Counted from the first letter of the stretch, positions 35,167 to 48,046 are shown. The stretch is DNA of 63,878 nucleotides from Verrucomicrobiota bacterium (GCA_018239675.1 JAFEGX010000067.1:1-63878); one strand, 5' to 3'. A program made the numbers and translations. Notes: a model not told the origin generated them from the sequence alone.

Positions 35167-38100
35167 TTACTTCTGCACCGCGCCGGCGGGCGAGGTGGCG
35201 ACGAGGAGGATGGCGGTCTGGGCCCGTTCAAGCGAGCTGGCACTGGCGGGCAGGGCGTTGAGCGCCGTGAGGATCCGGTCCCGCGCCGCGGCCGGCAGGT
35301 TGCCGCCGCACAGGACATAGTTGAGGTGGTCGAGCTGTGCGCCCGGCGTGGCGGCCAGCGTCTGCTCGTTCGCCAGGTTGAGCGTGATCGTCGTGGCGGT
35401 CGGCGAGGCGCTGAAGAAGACGAACCCGCGCAGGTAGTTCGGCACCGAGAGGGTAGTGGTGGCCGTGGTGATCTCGAACTCCGGCGCGACGAGCCCGTTC
35501 GCGGCGAGCGTGCCGGGGAGGACGTAGTCGGGATGGAAAAAATTGAACACCGTGGGCGAACGCAGCGCGGCCTGGCCGAGGGAGTTCTCGGGGTTCGTGA
35601 TGGTGTAGCGGCCGCCCGTGGACGAGGCGCCGAAGGAACGCAGGACATTGGTCAGCCGGATCAGCGGCTCCCGGAGCTTGCCGTACCCGGCGTTGCCCAG
35701 CACCGCGGTCGAGCGCGCCTCGTAGTCGGTCAGGATGGCGCGCACTACCGCCCCAAGGTTGCCGCGGGTGTGCGTGCCGTCGTCGGCGAACACCTGCGCG
35801 ACCCGGTACACGTAGGCGGGGCTCGGGTTGCTGGTGACGAGCCGCTGGATCAGCTGCCGAGCGATGAACGGCCCGCAGTTCGGATGGTTGAACAGCGCGT
35901 CGAGCGTCTGGGCGAGGTCGGTCGCGCCGCCCTGGTTCGCGGGGAGCACCACGCCATTCACGATGGACTTGGTCGTCGTGTCGTGGAACGCGGGGTACAG
36001 CTGCATCGGCGCGAGGTAGTTGGCCGGCGCGCTGCGGAACGCGTTGAGGTTGGTCGAGGGATAGGCCCACCCGGTGAAGACCTTGGCCATCTCGGTGATG
36101 GTGGCCTGGTCGTAGGTCGGGAGCGGCAGGCCGGTCACGTCGAGCTTGAGCGTGCCGTCGGGTTGGAGCTGGTTGAGGCCAATCGTGAAGAGCTGCATCA
36201 CCTCCCGGGCATAGTTCTCGTCCGGACTGGTCGTCGCCGTGGCCTTGGCGTTGCGCAGCGAGCTGAGGTAGTTGCCCATGATCGGGCTGAGCGTGACGTT
36301 CTCCAGCAGCGTCCGGAAGTTGCCGAACGCGCCGTTGCCGAGGAGATCGTAGTAGTTGGCGAGCCCCTCGGGCTGGGTGATGGAGACGTCGGACACGACG
36401 AAGATCTCGCTGAGCGCAAAGGCGACGCGCTGGCGCAGCTGGTCGGGGGCGGTCAGCACCGTCTTGAACCACGCGGCCTGCCGGTTGGCGGCGTTCATGG
36501 TTCCGTCGGTGTTGCCGCCGTAGGCCGCCAGGTCGGCGAGCGCGGCGGCGCGGTGGGAGGTGAAGGGCAACGCCTCCTGCGCGGCGATCCACGCGTCATA
36601 GCTGTTGGTCGCGAGCGCGTCGACCTCGGCCTGGGTCGGACCGAACGTCGCCTGCGCGAGGAAGCGCGCGGCACCCGCCTGGCCCGGCGCGCCGGCCGGC
36701 AGCGCGGGCGGCGCGTCCGGCGCCGTGAACGCCCGGCTGCCGCTGGCCTGGGCAAACGTCCCGCTGAGCTCGCCGGTCGGGTAGTTGGCGGTGTCGATGC
36801 CGACGTACAGATTGCCCGACTTGATCGCGTCGACGAGATCCGCGACCGAATACTGGCCGACCGGCGAGAGCGTCCAGTAGACGGAGGACACCTGCCCCGG
36901 CGGCAGATTGAAGACGTAGTCCCCGGTCGTGCCGATCTGGAGGTGGGCGACCACCTCGGCCGACGAGAGATTGGAGAAGGCCACGCTCACCTGCGCGACG
37001 GTGCCAACGGCGTTGAGCAGGATGGTCGCAGTGCCGAACGCGGTCGACGTCGTCGCACTGGCGCGCGGGCGCAGGTTGGCCACGTACAGCGTCGAGGCCG
37101 CGGGCGCGATCGTGACCGAGGCCGAATTCTGTGCGCCGGGCACGTAGCCGTTGCCGGACACGACCGTCAGGGTGACCGTCGACGTCGCGCCGCTCAGCAG
37201 GTCGGCGTTGGGTGTGATGGGAATCGTGGCCGAGGCGGCGCCGCTCGGGATCGTGACGGTGGCGGGATAGAGCGGGTAATAGTCGAGGCCGTTCACCGCC
37301 GTGCCGCCGACCGTGTAGGTGACGGTGAGCGGGGTGAGGAGATCCCCGACGCGGGTGACGGTGAACTCGCCCGGATTGGCGCCGGATTTGTCGGCGCTGG
37401 CGTCGGTGGCGGCGATCGTGACGGTGGCCGGGCCCGACGGCGTGACATCGTAGACCTCGACGAGGGCCACGCCGGTGGTGTTGCCGACGCCGCTGACCTG
37501 GATCGCGTAGCTGCCAGGCGGGAAGTCCGCCAGGATCGCGGCGTCCTTGCTGGCGGGATCGTTGAACGGCTGCGCGCCGGCCTGCGCGAACGACGCGGCC
37601 AGCGTGCCGCCGGACACCGCGTTCGGCCCGATGGGCGTGCCCCAGTCGTCATTCTCGGCGTAGGTGACGGTGTTGGCGGCGTCCGTGACCTTCAGCGTGG
37701 GGTTGGCGAGCGTGCCGTTGACGCCGTAGGCGGCGAGCGCCGGACCGGAGACGCGCACCAGGAGGCGGCGCGTGCCGGCGCCGGCGGAGATCACGAAGCC
37801 GGGCAAGGTCACGGCGGCGCCGGTGCCGACCAACGCGCGGGTCGAGAGATTGATGAGCTTCGCAGTGGTGGTGCCGACCTCGTAAATCTCGATGTTGGCG
37901 ATGCCCGTCGCCCCGCTGGCGCTGGCGACCTGGGCGGAGTAGACGCCGGGGGCGAGGGTGGTGGCGATGGCCGTGTCCTTCGAGCCGGGCGTGAGGGGAA
38001 ACGCGCCGACGGTGGTGAAGGTGGCCGCATCGCTCAGCCGCCAGGCGGAGTTGGTGGCCAGCGGGATGGAGTTGCTCGTCGGACCGTAAAGCCGCAGGAC

Positions 38101-38331
38101 GGGATCCGCTAGGGCCCCGGTGACACCGTATCCGGACAGCGCCGGGCCGATGCCGCGGATGAGGACGGTCTTGGAAGAGCCCGGACCGATCACGAAGCCG
38201 GAGATCAGGATGTTCTCCCCGGTGCCGACCAGCGCCCGCGTCGAGAGATTCACGAGGCCCGGTTCTCCCGCGGCGGAGGCGACGTGGCACGCGAGGCCAA
38301 GGAGGAGGAGGCTCCGGATGAGGGCTTTCAT
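35167..38331 (-). CDS. DUF1800 protein with Calx-beta-like and CHRD-like N-terminal domains
   Basis: 1,054 residues. Signal peptide (LLLLGLACHVASA), then two repeats starting LVNLSTRALVGTG and LINLSTRALVGTG at about residues 26 and 165. A Calx-beta-like region (GEFTVTRVGD, GTAVNGLDYYPLYPATVTIP) covers about 320-410 and a CHRD-like region (YVANLRPRASATTSTAFGTA, EVVAHLQIG) about 415-530. The DUF1800 domain begins near ARFLAQATFGPTQAEVD (about 555) and runs to the end. DUF1800 has no known reaction. The domain set suggests a large envelope or secreted protein made together with DUF1501. Confidence 0.9.
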   Translation of the reverse strand: MKALIRSLLLLGLACHVASAAGEPGLVNLSTRALVGTGENILISGFVIGPGSSKTVLIRGIGPALSGYGVTGALADPVLRLYGPTSNSIPLATNSAWRLSDAATFTTVGAFPLTPGSKDTAIATTLAPGVYSAQVASASGATGIANIEIYEVGTTTAKLINLSTRALVGTGAAVTLPGFVISAGAGTRRLLVRVSGPALAAYGVNGTLANPTLKVTDAANTVTYAENDDWGTPIGPNAVSGGTLAASFAQAGAQPFNDPASKDAAILADFPPGSYAIQVSGVGNTTGVALVEVYDVTPSGPATVTIAATDASADKSGANPGEFTVTRVGDLLTPLTVTYTVGGTAVNGLDYYPLYPATVTIPSGAASATIPITPNADLLSGATSTVTLTVVSGNGYVPGAQNSASVTIAPAASTLYVANLRPRASATTSTAFGTATILLNAVGTVAQVSVAFSNLSSAEVVAHLQIGTTGDYVFNLPPGQVSSVYWTLSPVGQYSVADLVDAIKSGNLYVGIDTANYPTGELSGTFAQASGSRAFTAPDAPPALPAGAPGQAGAARFLAQATFGPTQAEVDALATNSYDAWIAAQEALPFTSHRAAALADLAAYGGNTDGTMNAANRQAAWFKTVLTAPDQLRQRVAFALSEIFVVSDVSITQPEGLANYYDLLGNGAFGNFRTLLENVTLSPIMGNYLSSLRNAKATATTSPDENYAREVMQLFTIGLNQLQPDGTLKLDVTGLPLPTYDQATITEMAKVFTGWAYPSTNLNAFRSAPANYLAPMQLYPAFHDTTTKSIVNGVVLPANQGGATDLAQTLDALFNHPNCGPFIARQLIQRLVTSNPSPAYVYRVAQVFADDGTHTRGNLGAVVRAILTDYEARSTAVLGNAGYGKLREPLIRLTNVLRSFGASSTGGRYTITNPENSLGQAALRSPTVFNFFHPDYVLPGTLAANGLVAPEFEITTATTTLSVPNYLRGFVFFSASPTATTITLNLANEQTLAATPGAQLDHLNYVLCGGNLPAAARDRILTALNALPASASSLERAQTAILLVATSPAGAVQK

Positions 38332-38618
38332 GCCAAGGGGTGGGGGCGGCGGGGCTTGTCTCCCGAAAAGACGCCGCCGGGGCAACCATGTAACGGTAAG
38401 AATTCAGTAAACGCACGCCACGCGGTTGCCGATGGGCGCGACGGGCAAAATGAATATGGGAAATCTGCGGACGGGAGTTGCGAGATCGGAACGGAAGCTG
38501 GAATCCCGGGGAGGGCTGATGGCGAACCAGAAGCCGGTATTCCGCACCTAACCCGGCGCGGCTGTTTCGATCTCCCAGCGCCTATCTCCCATCGCCGAAC
38601 TGAACCGGGCAATCCGAA
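38332..38618. repeat. intergenic gap with GGGAGAT-type word pairs
   Basis: The 287 bases between the DUF1800 and pyruvate kinase genes, both on the minus strand, hold a tract TCTCCCAGCGCCTATCTCCC at about 38571-38590. Related complementary GGGAAAT and GGGAG words occur at about 38458-38476. The pair is too degenerate to call a firm stem. Confidence 0.35.
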
Positions 38619-40049
38619 TCAGGTTACCGTGCGGAGCTGGACGCTGTCCACCAGCCGGTCCTGGGAAAGGATGTCGGAGGCAATGATCAGCTTGTCGCCC
38701 GGGGCGATCCGCTTGGCGCGACGCAGGAGACCGATGGCGTTTTCGATGGTGGCGTCGGGTTCGGCCGCGAACGGCATGAGGTAGGGTTCGACCGCGCGGA
38801 GCAGGCGCAGCTGGCGCAGCAGCTCGACGCTCGGCGTGACCGCCAGGATGGGGGCGCTGACGGGCCGCAGCGCCGCCAGCCCGTGGGCCATGAAACCGTG
38901 CCGCGTGAACGTGAGGATTTTCGAAAACGGAATCTCATTCGCGAGGACCACCGCCGAGTGGAGCACCTTCATGCGGTCACCGGTGAACACCGACGGCTCG
39001 CGGGTGGCGCTGTCGGTCTCGGACTCGATGCGTCGCGAAATCTTGTCGAGCATCTGGACGCACTCGACCGGGTATTTCCCGACCGTGGTCTCGCCCGAGA
39101 GCATCACGCAGTCGGCCAATTCATAGACGGCGTTGGCGACGTCGGTGATCTCGGCGCGGGTCGGCACGGGCTGCGTGATCATCGACTCGAGCATGTGCGT
39201 CGCGACGATCACCGGCCGACCCTGCGCGAGGCAGGTGCGGACGGCCCGGCGCTGGATGACGGGGAGATCCTCGAACGGACACTCGATGCCGAGGTCGCCG
39301 CGCGCGACCATGAGGCCGTCGCAGGCGCGGACAATCTCGTCGAGATGCACGATGGCGGACTGGTCCTCGATCTTGGCGATGATCCGGACCTTGGACTTCC
39401 GCTCGCGCAGGAATGCGCGCAGCAGCTCGATGTCGGCGGCCTCGCGGACGAACGACAGGGCGACGAAGTCGATGCCCTCCTCGAGCCCGACCGTCGTGTC
39501 GGCGCGGTCCTTGTCGGTGAACGACGGAAGGTTCACCTTCACGCCCGGAAGGTTGATGTGGCGCCGAGAGGCGAGGGAACCGGGAATGAGCACCCGGCAG
39601 CGGATGCGGGCGTCGTTCTTCTCCAGGACCTCGAGCCGCAGGAGCCCGTTGTCGACGAGCACGGTGTCGCCGACCTGGATGTCATTGACGAGGTTCTGGT
39701 AATTGACGTCGACCGAGCGGATCTCCTCGCCACCGGAGCCGTTGCCGGCGCCGGGCTTGACCGTGAAGTCAAAAATCTCGCCGGCCTTGAGCTCGATCGG
39801 GGCGGCGACATCGCCCGTCCGGATCTCCGGGCCCTTGATATCCATGAGAATGGCCACCTCGCGGCCGACCCGCTCGCTGACGGCACGGATGCGGCGGATG
39901 ACGGTGCGGGTCCAGTCGTGCTTGGCGTGCGCCATGTTGAGCCGGACGATGTCGGTGCCGGCCCGGATCATCTTCTCGAGCATCGCCTCGCTCTCGGTGG
40001 CGGGTCCGAGGGTAAAAATGATCCGGGTGCGGCGGAAGGAAGCGCTCAT
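38619..40049 (-). CDS. pyk: pyruvate kinase
   Basis: 476 residues, normal for the family. It makes pyruvate and ATP from phosphoenolpyruvate and ADP in the last step of glycolysis. Seen: GPATESEAMLEKMI, DIKGPEIRTG, the active-site lysine motif IIAKIEDQSA, MVARGDLGIE and LSGETTVGKYP. The usual RLNFSHG segment reads RLNMAHA here, a local variation. The ATG at 40049 gives the canonical MSASFRRTRIIFTLGP start; the longer open frame upstream runs into repeats. It is divergent from an OPA-type carrier, with 371 bases between. Confidence 0.93.
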   Translation of the reverse strand: MSASFRRTRIIFTLGPATESEAMLEKMIRAGTDIVRLNMAHAKHDWTRTVIRRIRAVSERVGREVAILMDIKGPEIRTGDVAAPIELKAGEIFDFTVKPGAGNGSGGEEIRSVDVNYQNLVNDIQVGDTVLVDNGLLRLEVLEKNDARIRCRVLIPGSLASRRHINLPGVKVNLPSFTDKDRADTTVGLEEGIDFVALSFVREAADIELLRAFLRERKSKVRIIAKIEDQSAIVHLDEIVRACDGLMVARGDLGIECPFEDLPVIQRRAVRTCLAQGRPVIVATHMLESMITQPVPTRAEITDVANAVYELADCVMLSGETTVGKYPVECVQMLDKISRRIESETDSATREPSVFTGDRMKVLHSAVVLANEIPFSKILTFTRHGFMAHGLAALRPVSAPILAVTPSVELLRQLRLLRAVEPYLMPFAAEPDATIENAIGLLRRAKRIAPGDKLIIASDILSQDRLVDSVQLRTVT

Positions 40050-40127
40050 GCGGAGCCCTGTGATGCTAGAATTGGGCCAACCCCGCAAGCGGGTTAAAAG
40101 CTGCGGCGCGCGGCTGGAGCCTAGATC

Positions 40128-40273
40128 GGAATTCGGGATTCGGCGATCGAGTTCGACCGCCCCGATGACCGCATTGTCCTCAATGCGCTGCGGCCCGGAT
40201 CGAGCCGGCGCGTTGGGGCCAACGCGCGACCCCGGACCGAATTCCGAATTTCGGGCCCCAAATCCCGAATCCG
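40128..40273. repeat. inverted repeat of GAATTCGGGATTCGG words with two nested hairpins
   Basis: The left tract GGAATTCGGGATTCGGCGAT (40130-40149) is mirrored by CCGAATTCCGAATTTCGGGC and AAATCCCGAATCCG on the right (to 40273). Nested inside are a perfect 7-base stem CGCATTG/CAATGCG at 40170-40187 and a perfect 9-base stem GCGCGTTGG/CCAACGCGC at 40208-40227. It lies between divergent genes, so it shares space with their promoters. The rest of the 40050-40420 gap has no other feature. Confidence 0.7.
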
Positions 40274-40420
40274 TCCTGCTCCCAAGCAACAATCCGGTTA
40301 AATCTTGCGGCGGTCCGGAGGATTTTCCGTGCACCGGGGCGAGGTTCTGACCAATCCTGAAGGCTCCGGCGCGCCTGCGCGGTGCCGGCACCGCCGCCCT
40401 CCCGACTCCCGACCCTGCCC

Positions 40421-41944
40421 ATGTCCCTCAGCATCGTCGCCCTCTGCCTCCTCGTCGTCATCGGTGTCTACTTCTACAACAACCCGCTCAAGCACGGCCC
40501 GTGGTTCCTGAGCCGGCGGTTCATCAACTGGTTCCCGCTGGGGATGACTTATTCGTTCCTCTACATGGGGCGCTACAACCTGGCGGTCGCGAAGAATGCT
40601 TTCGGCTCGCTGATGAGCAACGAGGACTTCGGCCTGATCTTCGCCGCGGGCACGGGCGTGTATGCGTTCTCGTTCCTCGTGAACGGCCCGCTGGTCGACA
40701 GGATCGGCGGGAAGAAGGGCATCATCGTCGCGGCCCTGGGCGCCGCGCTCGCCAACCTTGCGATGGGCGTGGTGACCTGGCTGGTGGTCACGGGCCGCTG
40801 GCACGTGAAGCTGGTCGGAATCTTCTCGGCGCTCTACGCGCTGAATATGTATTTCCAGAGCTACGGCGCCGTCTCCATCATCAAGGTCAAGGCGAACTGG
40901 TTCCACGTCCGCGAGCGCGGCGTGTTCGGCGCGATCTTCGGCACGCTGATCTCGTTCGGCGTGTACTTCGCGTTCGAGTGGGGCGCGGCGATCGTGAATA
41001 TGACCAAGGCCGCCGAGTTGCCGGGCGGCAGCTGGCTGCAGTCGGCGCTGCGCGCGCTGTTCGTGCCGGAGGGCACGACGGTGGACGCGACGTGGGCGGT
41101 GTTCTTCGTGCCGGCCGCGGTGCTGATCACGTGGCTCATCCTCGACGCCTGGCTGATCAAGGAGACGCCGGAGGATGCGGGCTTCCCGCACCTGGACACG
41201 CACGACGCCTCGTCGGGCCACATGCACGAGGAGTATACCACGCTCGATCTCCTCAAGAAGGTCTTCTGCAATCCCCTCATGCTGATGTTCGCGGGCGTGG
41301 AACTGACGGCCGGCGTGCTGCGCAACGGCATCATGCAGTGGTACACGATCTTCGCCCACGACGTGAAGCAGCCCGCGGCGGCGTCGATCGTGGAGAACTG
41401 GGGCCTGCTCCTCTGCCTCTTCGGCATCGTCGGCGGCTTTGCGGGCGGGTTGATCTCCGACAAGTTTTTCCAGTCCCGGCGCGGGCCGCCGGCGGCGCTC
41501 TTCAGCGCCTTCATGCTGATGATGGCGGCGGTGATGGCGATGAACCTGTTCTCGTATCCCTTCCTCGTCGGCGTCGCCGCGCTGCTGATCGTCGCGGCGG
41601 TGACCGGTGTGCACTCGCTGATGTCTGGCACGGCGGCGGCCGATTTTGGCGGCCGCAAGGCCACGGCCACGTGCTCCGGCATCGTGGACGGCTGCGTGTA
41701 CCTGGGCAGCAGCGTGCAGTCGGTGTGCGTGGGCTTCCTGACCCCGCAGTCGGGCGCCGCCAGCGCTGAGCCGCTCGCGAGTGGGCTGGCCGCGCTGTCG
41801 CAGCGCAGCTGGCAGTGGTGGCCAATCTTCCTCATGCCCTTCGCCTTGGTCGGAGGCCTGATCGCCTGGCGCATCTGGCACGAGTTGCCCGCCGCCACGC
41901 GGAAATACATCGCGGAGCACGAAAAGAATTCGGTGCAGGCCTGA
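40421..41944 (+). CDS. MFS carrier of the organophosphate:phosphate antiporter (GlpT/UhpT) type
   Basis: 507 residues with about 12 membrane segments. YMGRYNLAVAKNAFG and VNGPLVDRIGGKKGI resemble the loop signatures of GlpT/UhpT carriers; FQSYGAVSIIKVKANWFHVRE matches the fourth to fifth helix region. The first 30 residues hold an additional N-terminal helix (VALCLLVVIGVYFYNN) not usual in GlpT. The substrate is probably an organic phosphate, such as glycerol phosphate or a hexose phosphate. It is followed by a second carrier of the family 189 bases downstream. Confidence 0.85.
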   Translation: MSLSIVALCLLVVIGVYFYNNPLKHGPWFLSRRFINWFPLGMTYSFLYMGRYNLAVAKNAFGSLMSNEDFGLIFAAGTGVYAFSFLVNGPLVDRIGGKKGIIVAALGAALANLAMGVVTWLVVTGRWHVKLVGIFSALYALNMYFQSYGAVSIIKVKANWFHVRERGVFGAIFGTLISFGVYFAFEWGAAIVNMTKAAELPGGSWLQSALRALFVPEGTTVDATWAVFFVPAAVLITWLILDAWLIKETPEDAGFPHLDTHDASSGHMHEEYTTLDLLKKVFCNPLMLMFAGVELTAGVLRNGIMQWYTIFAHDVKQPAAASIVENWGLLLCLFGIVGGFAGGLISDKFFQSRRGPPAALFSAFMLMMAAVMAMNLFSYPFLVGVAALLIVAAVTGVHSLMSGTAAADFGGRKATATCSGIVDGCVYLGSSVQSVCVGFLTPQSGAASAEPLASGLAALSQRSWQWWPIFLMPFALVGGLIAWRIWHELPAATRKYIAEHEKNSVQA

Positions 41945-42133
41945 GCGGCATTTTGGGCCCCCGGGACTCACGGAAGAAACGGAAGCGGGCGACGGGCAGG
42001 CCGAACGATTGCTCGAGACACGACTCCAGGTGGTCCGCGGGCCCAGCCGCCACGGACGCTGAAGCGCGCCGCAGGTTACATTTGGGTGAATTATTAGTGC
42101 ATCGGCGACCGATTCGGATAAACCCGTGCGCTC

Positions 42134-43477
42134 ATGGGAAATGTCGATGCAACGCCGGCGGCCGAGGAGGCAGCAAAACTTCCGCCGGGTTTTCGTCAGC
42201 GCCGCGGCCTGAACTGGGCCGTCGTCGGCCTGATGTACACGAGCTATTACCTGTGCCGGTACAATTTCTCCTACGCGAACAAGCCCATCGCGGACGAGTT
42301 TCACTTCTCGTACGAGCAGATGAGCACGATCCTGTCGTGGAACTTCTTCGCGTACGGCTGCGGCCAGATCATCAACGGCCTGCTCACCGACCGGATTGGC
42401 GGCAAGAACGCCATGCTCATCGGCGCGTTCGGCACGATCGTGGCCAATGTGTTGTTTGGCGCTGCGTCGTTCTGGGGCCTGCTCAGCTGGTTCTCGCTGC
42501 TCTGGGCGCTCAACGGCTACGTCCAGTCGTTCGGCGCGCCGGGCTTCATCAAGATCAACAGCGCGTGGTTCAGCGAAAAGGCCCGCGGCACGTTCGCCGG
42601 CATCTTCGGGTTCATGATCAACCTTGGGCGCTTCGTCGCGAACAAGGTCCTGCCCGCGCTCCTCGCGGGCTTTGTGTTCCTCGGCATGTGGCACGTTCCG
42701 CCGCAGCACTGGCGCGTGCTGTTCTGGCTGCCGGCCGCGGTCGCGAGCGTGGTGGCGGTGTTGCTGGTGGTCTTCGTCCGCGACACCCCGGAGCAGTGCG
42801 GCTACCAGAATGTCTTCCGAGGCGAGGCGGACCACGCCGACACCAATGCGCGGGGCGAACTCGGCCTGGTCTTCCGCCAGATCGTCAGCAATTACGTCGT
42901 GTGGATCATGGCGCTGGCCTATGCCTGCACCGGCGCCGTGCGGCAGGCGATCGACCAGTGGTTCCCGCGGTATTTTCAGGAGGTGCACCACCTCAACATG
43001 ACCGACGCGAAATTCCAGTGGCTGGGCTTCCTGATCCCGTTTGTCGCGTCGGCCGGTTCGCTCACCACCGGCTGGATCTCGGACCGCTTCTTCCACTCCC
43101 GCCGCGCCCCGGTGGCCGCCGGCGTGTACATCACGGAGGTGCTAGTGCTGCTGATCGCCACGCAGGTCACCACGGTCAACTGGGCGCTGGTGTTCTTCGT
43201 GCTGGTGGCATTCACGGTGAACTCGACCCACTCGCTGCTGGGACCCGCCGCCGCCATGGACATCGGCGGGCGCAAGGCCGCGGCCTTCGCGTCGGGCTGC
43301 ATCGATGCCTTCCAGTATTTCGGTGCCGCGGTCGCGACCCAGGGCCTCGGTTGGGTGCTGGAGAACAAGGGGTGGGGCTACTACTTCTACTATCTCGTCC
43401 CGTTTGGCGTCCTCGGCGGCATCCTGATGTGGTCGATCGCCCACCGGAAGAGCCTGAAAAAGCCGGCGGCGGCGTAG
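42134..43477 (+). CDS. MFS carrier of the organophosphate:phosphate antiporter (GlpT/UhpT) type, second copy
   Basis: 447 residues and the normal 12 helices. LCRYNFSYANKPIADEF and INGLLTDRIGGKNAMLIGAF are GlpT-like signatures, with FGAPGFIKINSAWFSEKARG in the helix 4-5 region. It differs in sequence from the carrier at 40421 and lacks that gene's extra N-terminal helix, so the two probably have different substrates. The upstream gap (41945-42133) shows no repeat. Confidence 0.87.
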   Translation: MGNVDATPAAEEAAKLPPGFRQRRGLNWAVVGLMYTSYYLCRYNFSYANKPIADEFHFSYEQMSTILSWNFFAYGCGQIINGLLTDRIGGKNAMLIGAFGTIVANVLFGAASFWGLLSWFSLLWALNGYVQSFGAPGFIKINSAWFSEKARGTFAGIFGFMINLGRFVANKVLPALLAGFVFLGMWHVPPQHWRVLFWLPAAVASVVAVLLVVFVRDTPEQCGYQNVFRGEADHADTNARGELGLVFRQIVSNYVVWIMALAYACTGAVRQAIDQWFPRYFQEVHHLNMTDAKFQWLGFLIPFVASAGSLTTGWISDRFFHSRRAPVAAGVYITEVLVLLIATQVTTVNWALVFFVLVAFTVNSTHSLLGPAAAMDIGGRKAAAFASGCIDAFQYFGAAVATQGLGWVLENKGWGYYFYYLVPFGVLGGILMWSIAHRKSLKKPAAA

Positions 43478-43492
43478 CCGCGGGCTTTTAGG

Positions 43493-43676
43493 TGTCAGGG
43501 AGCAGGAGTCAGGAATCAGGGTAGGGTGCTCCAATCCGATTGATCGTGGTCCGACCGCGTCGCTGAACCGTCCAGCCCCAAGCCTCCGCTTCTTTTTGCG
43601 CCTGCGGTGCCTCCTTGCGGCCAACCGCATCGGACCTAGCCGAAGCCTCCCGCCTATCGCCTAAAGCCTATCGCCT
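43493..43676. repeat. three word repeats at a convergent junction
   Basis: AGGAGTCAGGAATCAGGG-type words lie at 43493-43521. A TTTTTGCGCCTGCGGTGCC tract at 43593-43621 is the complement of the GCCGCAAAGAGGCGC family seen at 17555-17697. CCTATCGCC words lie at 43648-43676 and resemble those at 33181-33211. The gap separates the second carrier from the MBL hydrolase. Confidence 0.6.
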
Positions 43677-43683
43677 CCAGCCT

Positions 43684-44487
43684 TCACGCCAGATCGTAAA
43701 ACGGCGTTCCTTCGCCGGCTCCGACGATGGCGAACTCGCACGCGGCCAGGCTCGCGCGAATTTCGGCCAGGGCCTGTTCCACCGCGGCCGGCGTGTTGCA
43801 GTCGCGCGAGAGGTGCGTCAGGTAGATCCGGCGCCAGCGGGGACTCGAGACCGCACCCAGCAGCGCGCGCACGCCCTCGTTCGACAGGTGACCATGACGT
43901 CCGCTGATGCGCTGCTTGGTTGACCACGGGCGCTTCGGGTCGGCCTTGAGCAGTTCGGGGCAGTGATTTGCCTCGACGACGATCACCTCGCAGTCGCGGA
44001 TGTGCTCGTGCAGGTGCGCCGGCGCATGGCCAAGATCGGTGAGGTACGCCAGTGACCGCCGCGGCGCGAACAGGTCGCCCTCGCGTCCCGACGAAAACCG
44101 GAACCCCACCGGCTCCTGCGCGTCGTGCGGCACCGTGAAGCTCTGGATTTCCAGGTCGCGGAACAGGAACCGCGTGCCGGTCTCGAAGATCTGCCAGTCG
44201 GGACGGTGAGACAGCCCCGCTTGCACCGCCCGCGCTGTCGCGGCGTTGGCGAAGACGCGGATATGCGGGAATTTCCTCAGGCCCTCGACGGCCGCCGCGT
44301 GGTCCCCGTGCTCATGGGTCAGGAACACCGCGTCAATCTGCCCGAGGGACGTGCCCGCGGCCTCCAGCAGCCCGGCGAGCTTGCGGGCGGAAAACCCGGC
44401 GTCGACCAGCACCCGCGCCCCCTCGGTCTGCAGGAGGGCGCTGTTGCCCGAGCTGCCGCTGCCGAGGATGCAGAAACGCATGGTCAT
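43684..44487 (-). CDS. MBL-fold metallo-hydrolase (YycJ/WalJ type)
   Basis: 267 residues. The start MRFCILGSGSSGNSALL is a signature of the YycJ/WalJ group, thought to be 5'-exonuclease-like enzymes involved in DNA repair or cell-wall regulation. The metal site FLTHEHGDHAAAV is intact, with further histidines in DLGHAPAHLHEH, EANHCPE and YLTHLSRDCN. A GGAGG ribosome site lies about seven bases before the ATG at 44487, which supports that start over the in-frame ATG at 44481. Confidence 0.88.
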   Translation of the reverse strand: MTMRFCILGSGSSGNSALLQTEGARVLVDAGFSARKLAGLLEAAGTSLGQIDAVFLTHEHGDHAAAVEGLRKFPHIRVFANAATARAVQAGLSHRPDWQIFETGTRFLFRDLEIQSFTVPHDAQEPVGFRFSSGREGDLFAPRRSLAYLTDLGHAPAHLHEHIRDCEVIVVEANHCPELLKADPKRPWSTKQRISGRHGHLSNEGVRALLGAVSSPRWRRIYLTHLSRDCNTPAAVEQALAEIRASLAACEFAIVGAGEGTPFYDLA

Positions 44488-44558
44488 TCCAGCCCTCCAT
44501 GCCCCCGCTGACGGGACGGTGCAATGGAAAATCAAAGGTCCAAGCGCGAAGGGATTTG

Positions 44559-44691
44559 CACAGGAGGCAACGGAGTTGGGGAGCCGCCAATCTCCGCTAA
44601 TCCCCACTAATCTTGTTTCGAAAACCCATGAGTGAGATTTAGCGCGAATTAGTGGTTCCCATCCCCTCCGTTCCCTCCGTTGCCTCCTGTG
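44559..44691. repeat. long perfect inverted repeat with nested second stem
   Basis: CACAGGAGGCAACGGAG (44559-44575) and its exact complement (44675-44691) form a 17-base stem. Inside, CCACTAAT (44604-44611) and ATTAGTGG (44648-44655) form a second stem. Words of the type CTAATCCCCACTAATCTT fill the interior. It lies directly after the 3' end of the kinase/pyrophosphorylase fusion gene on the minus strand. Confidence 0.82.
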
Positions 44692-44695
44692 AAGA

Positions 44696-48046
<3,351 letters not shown>

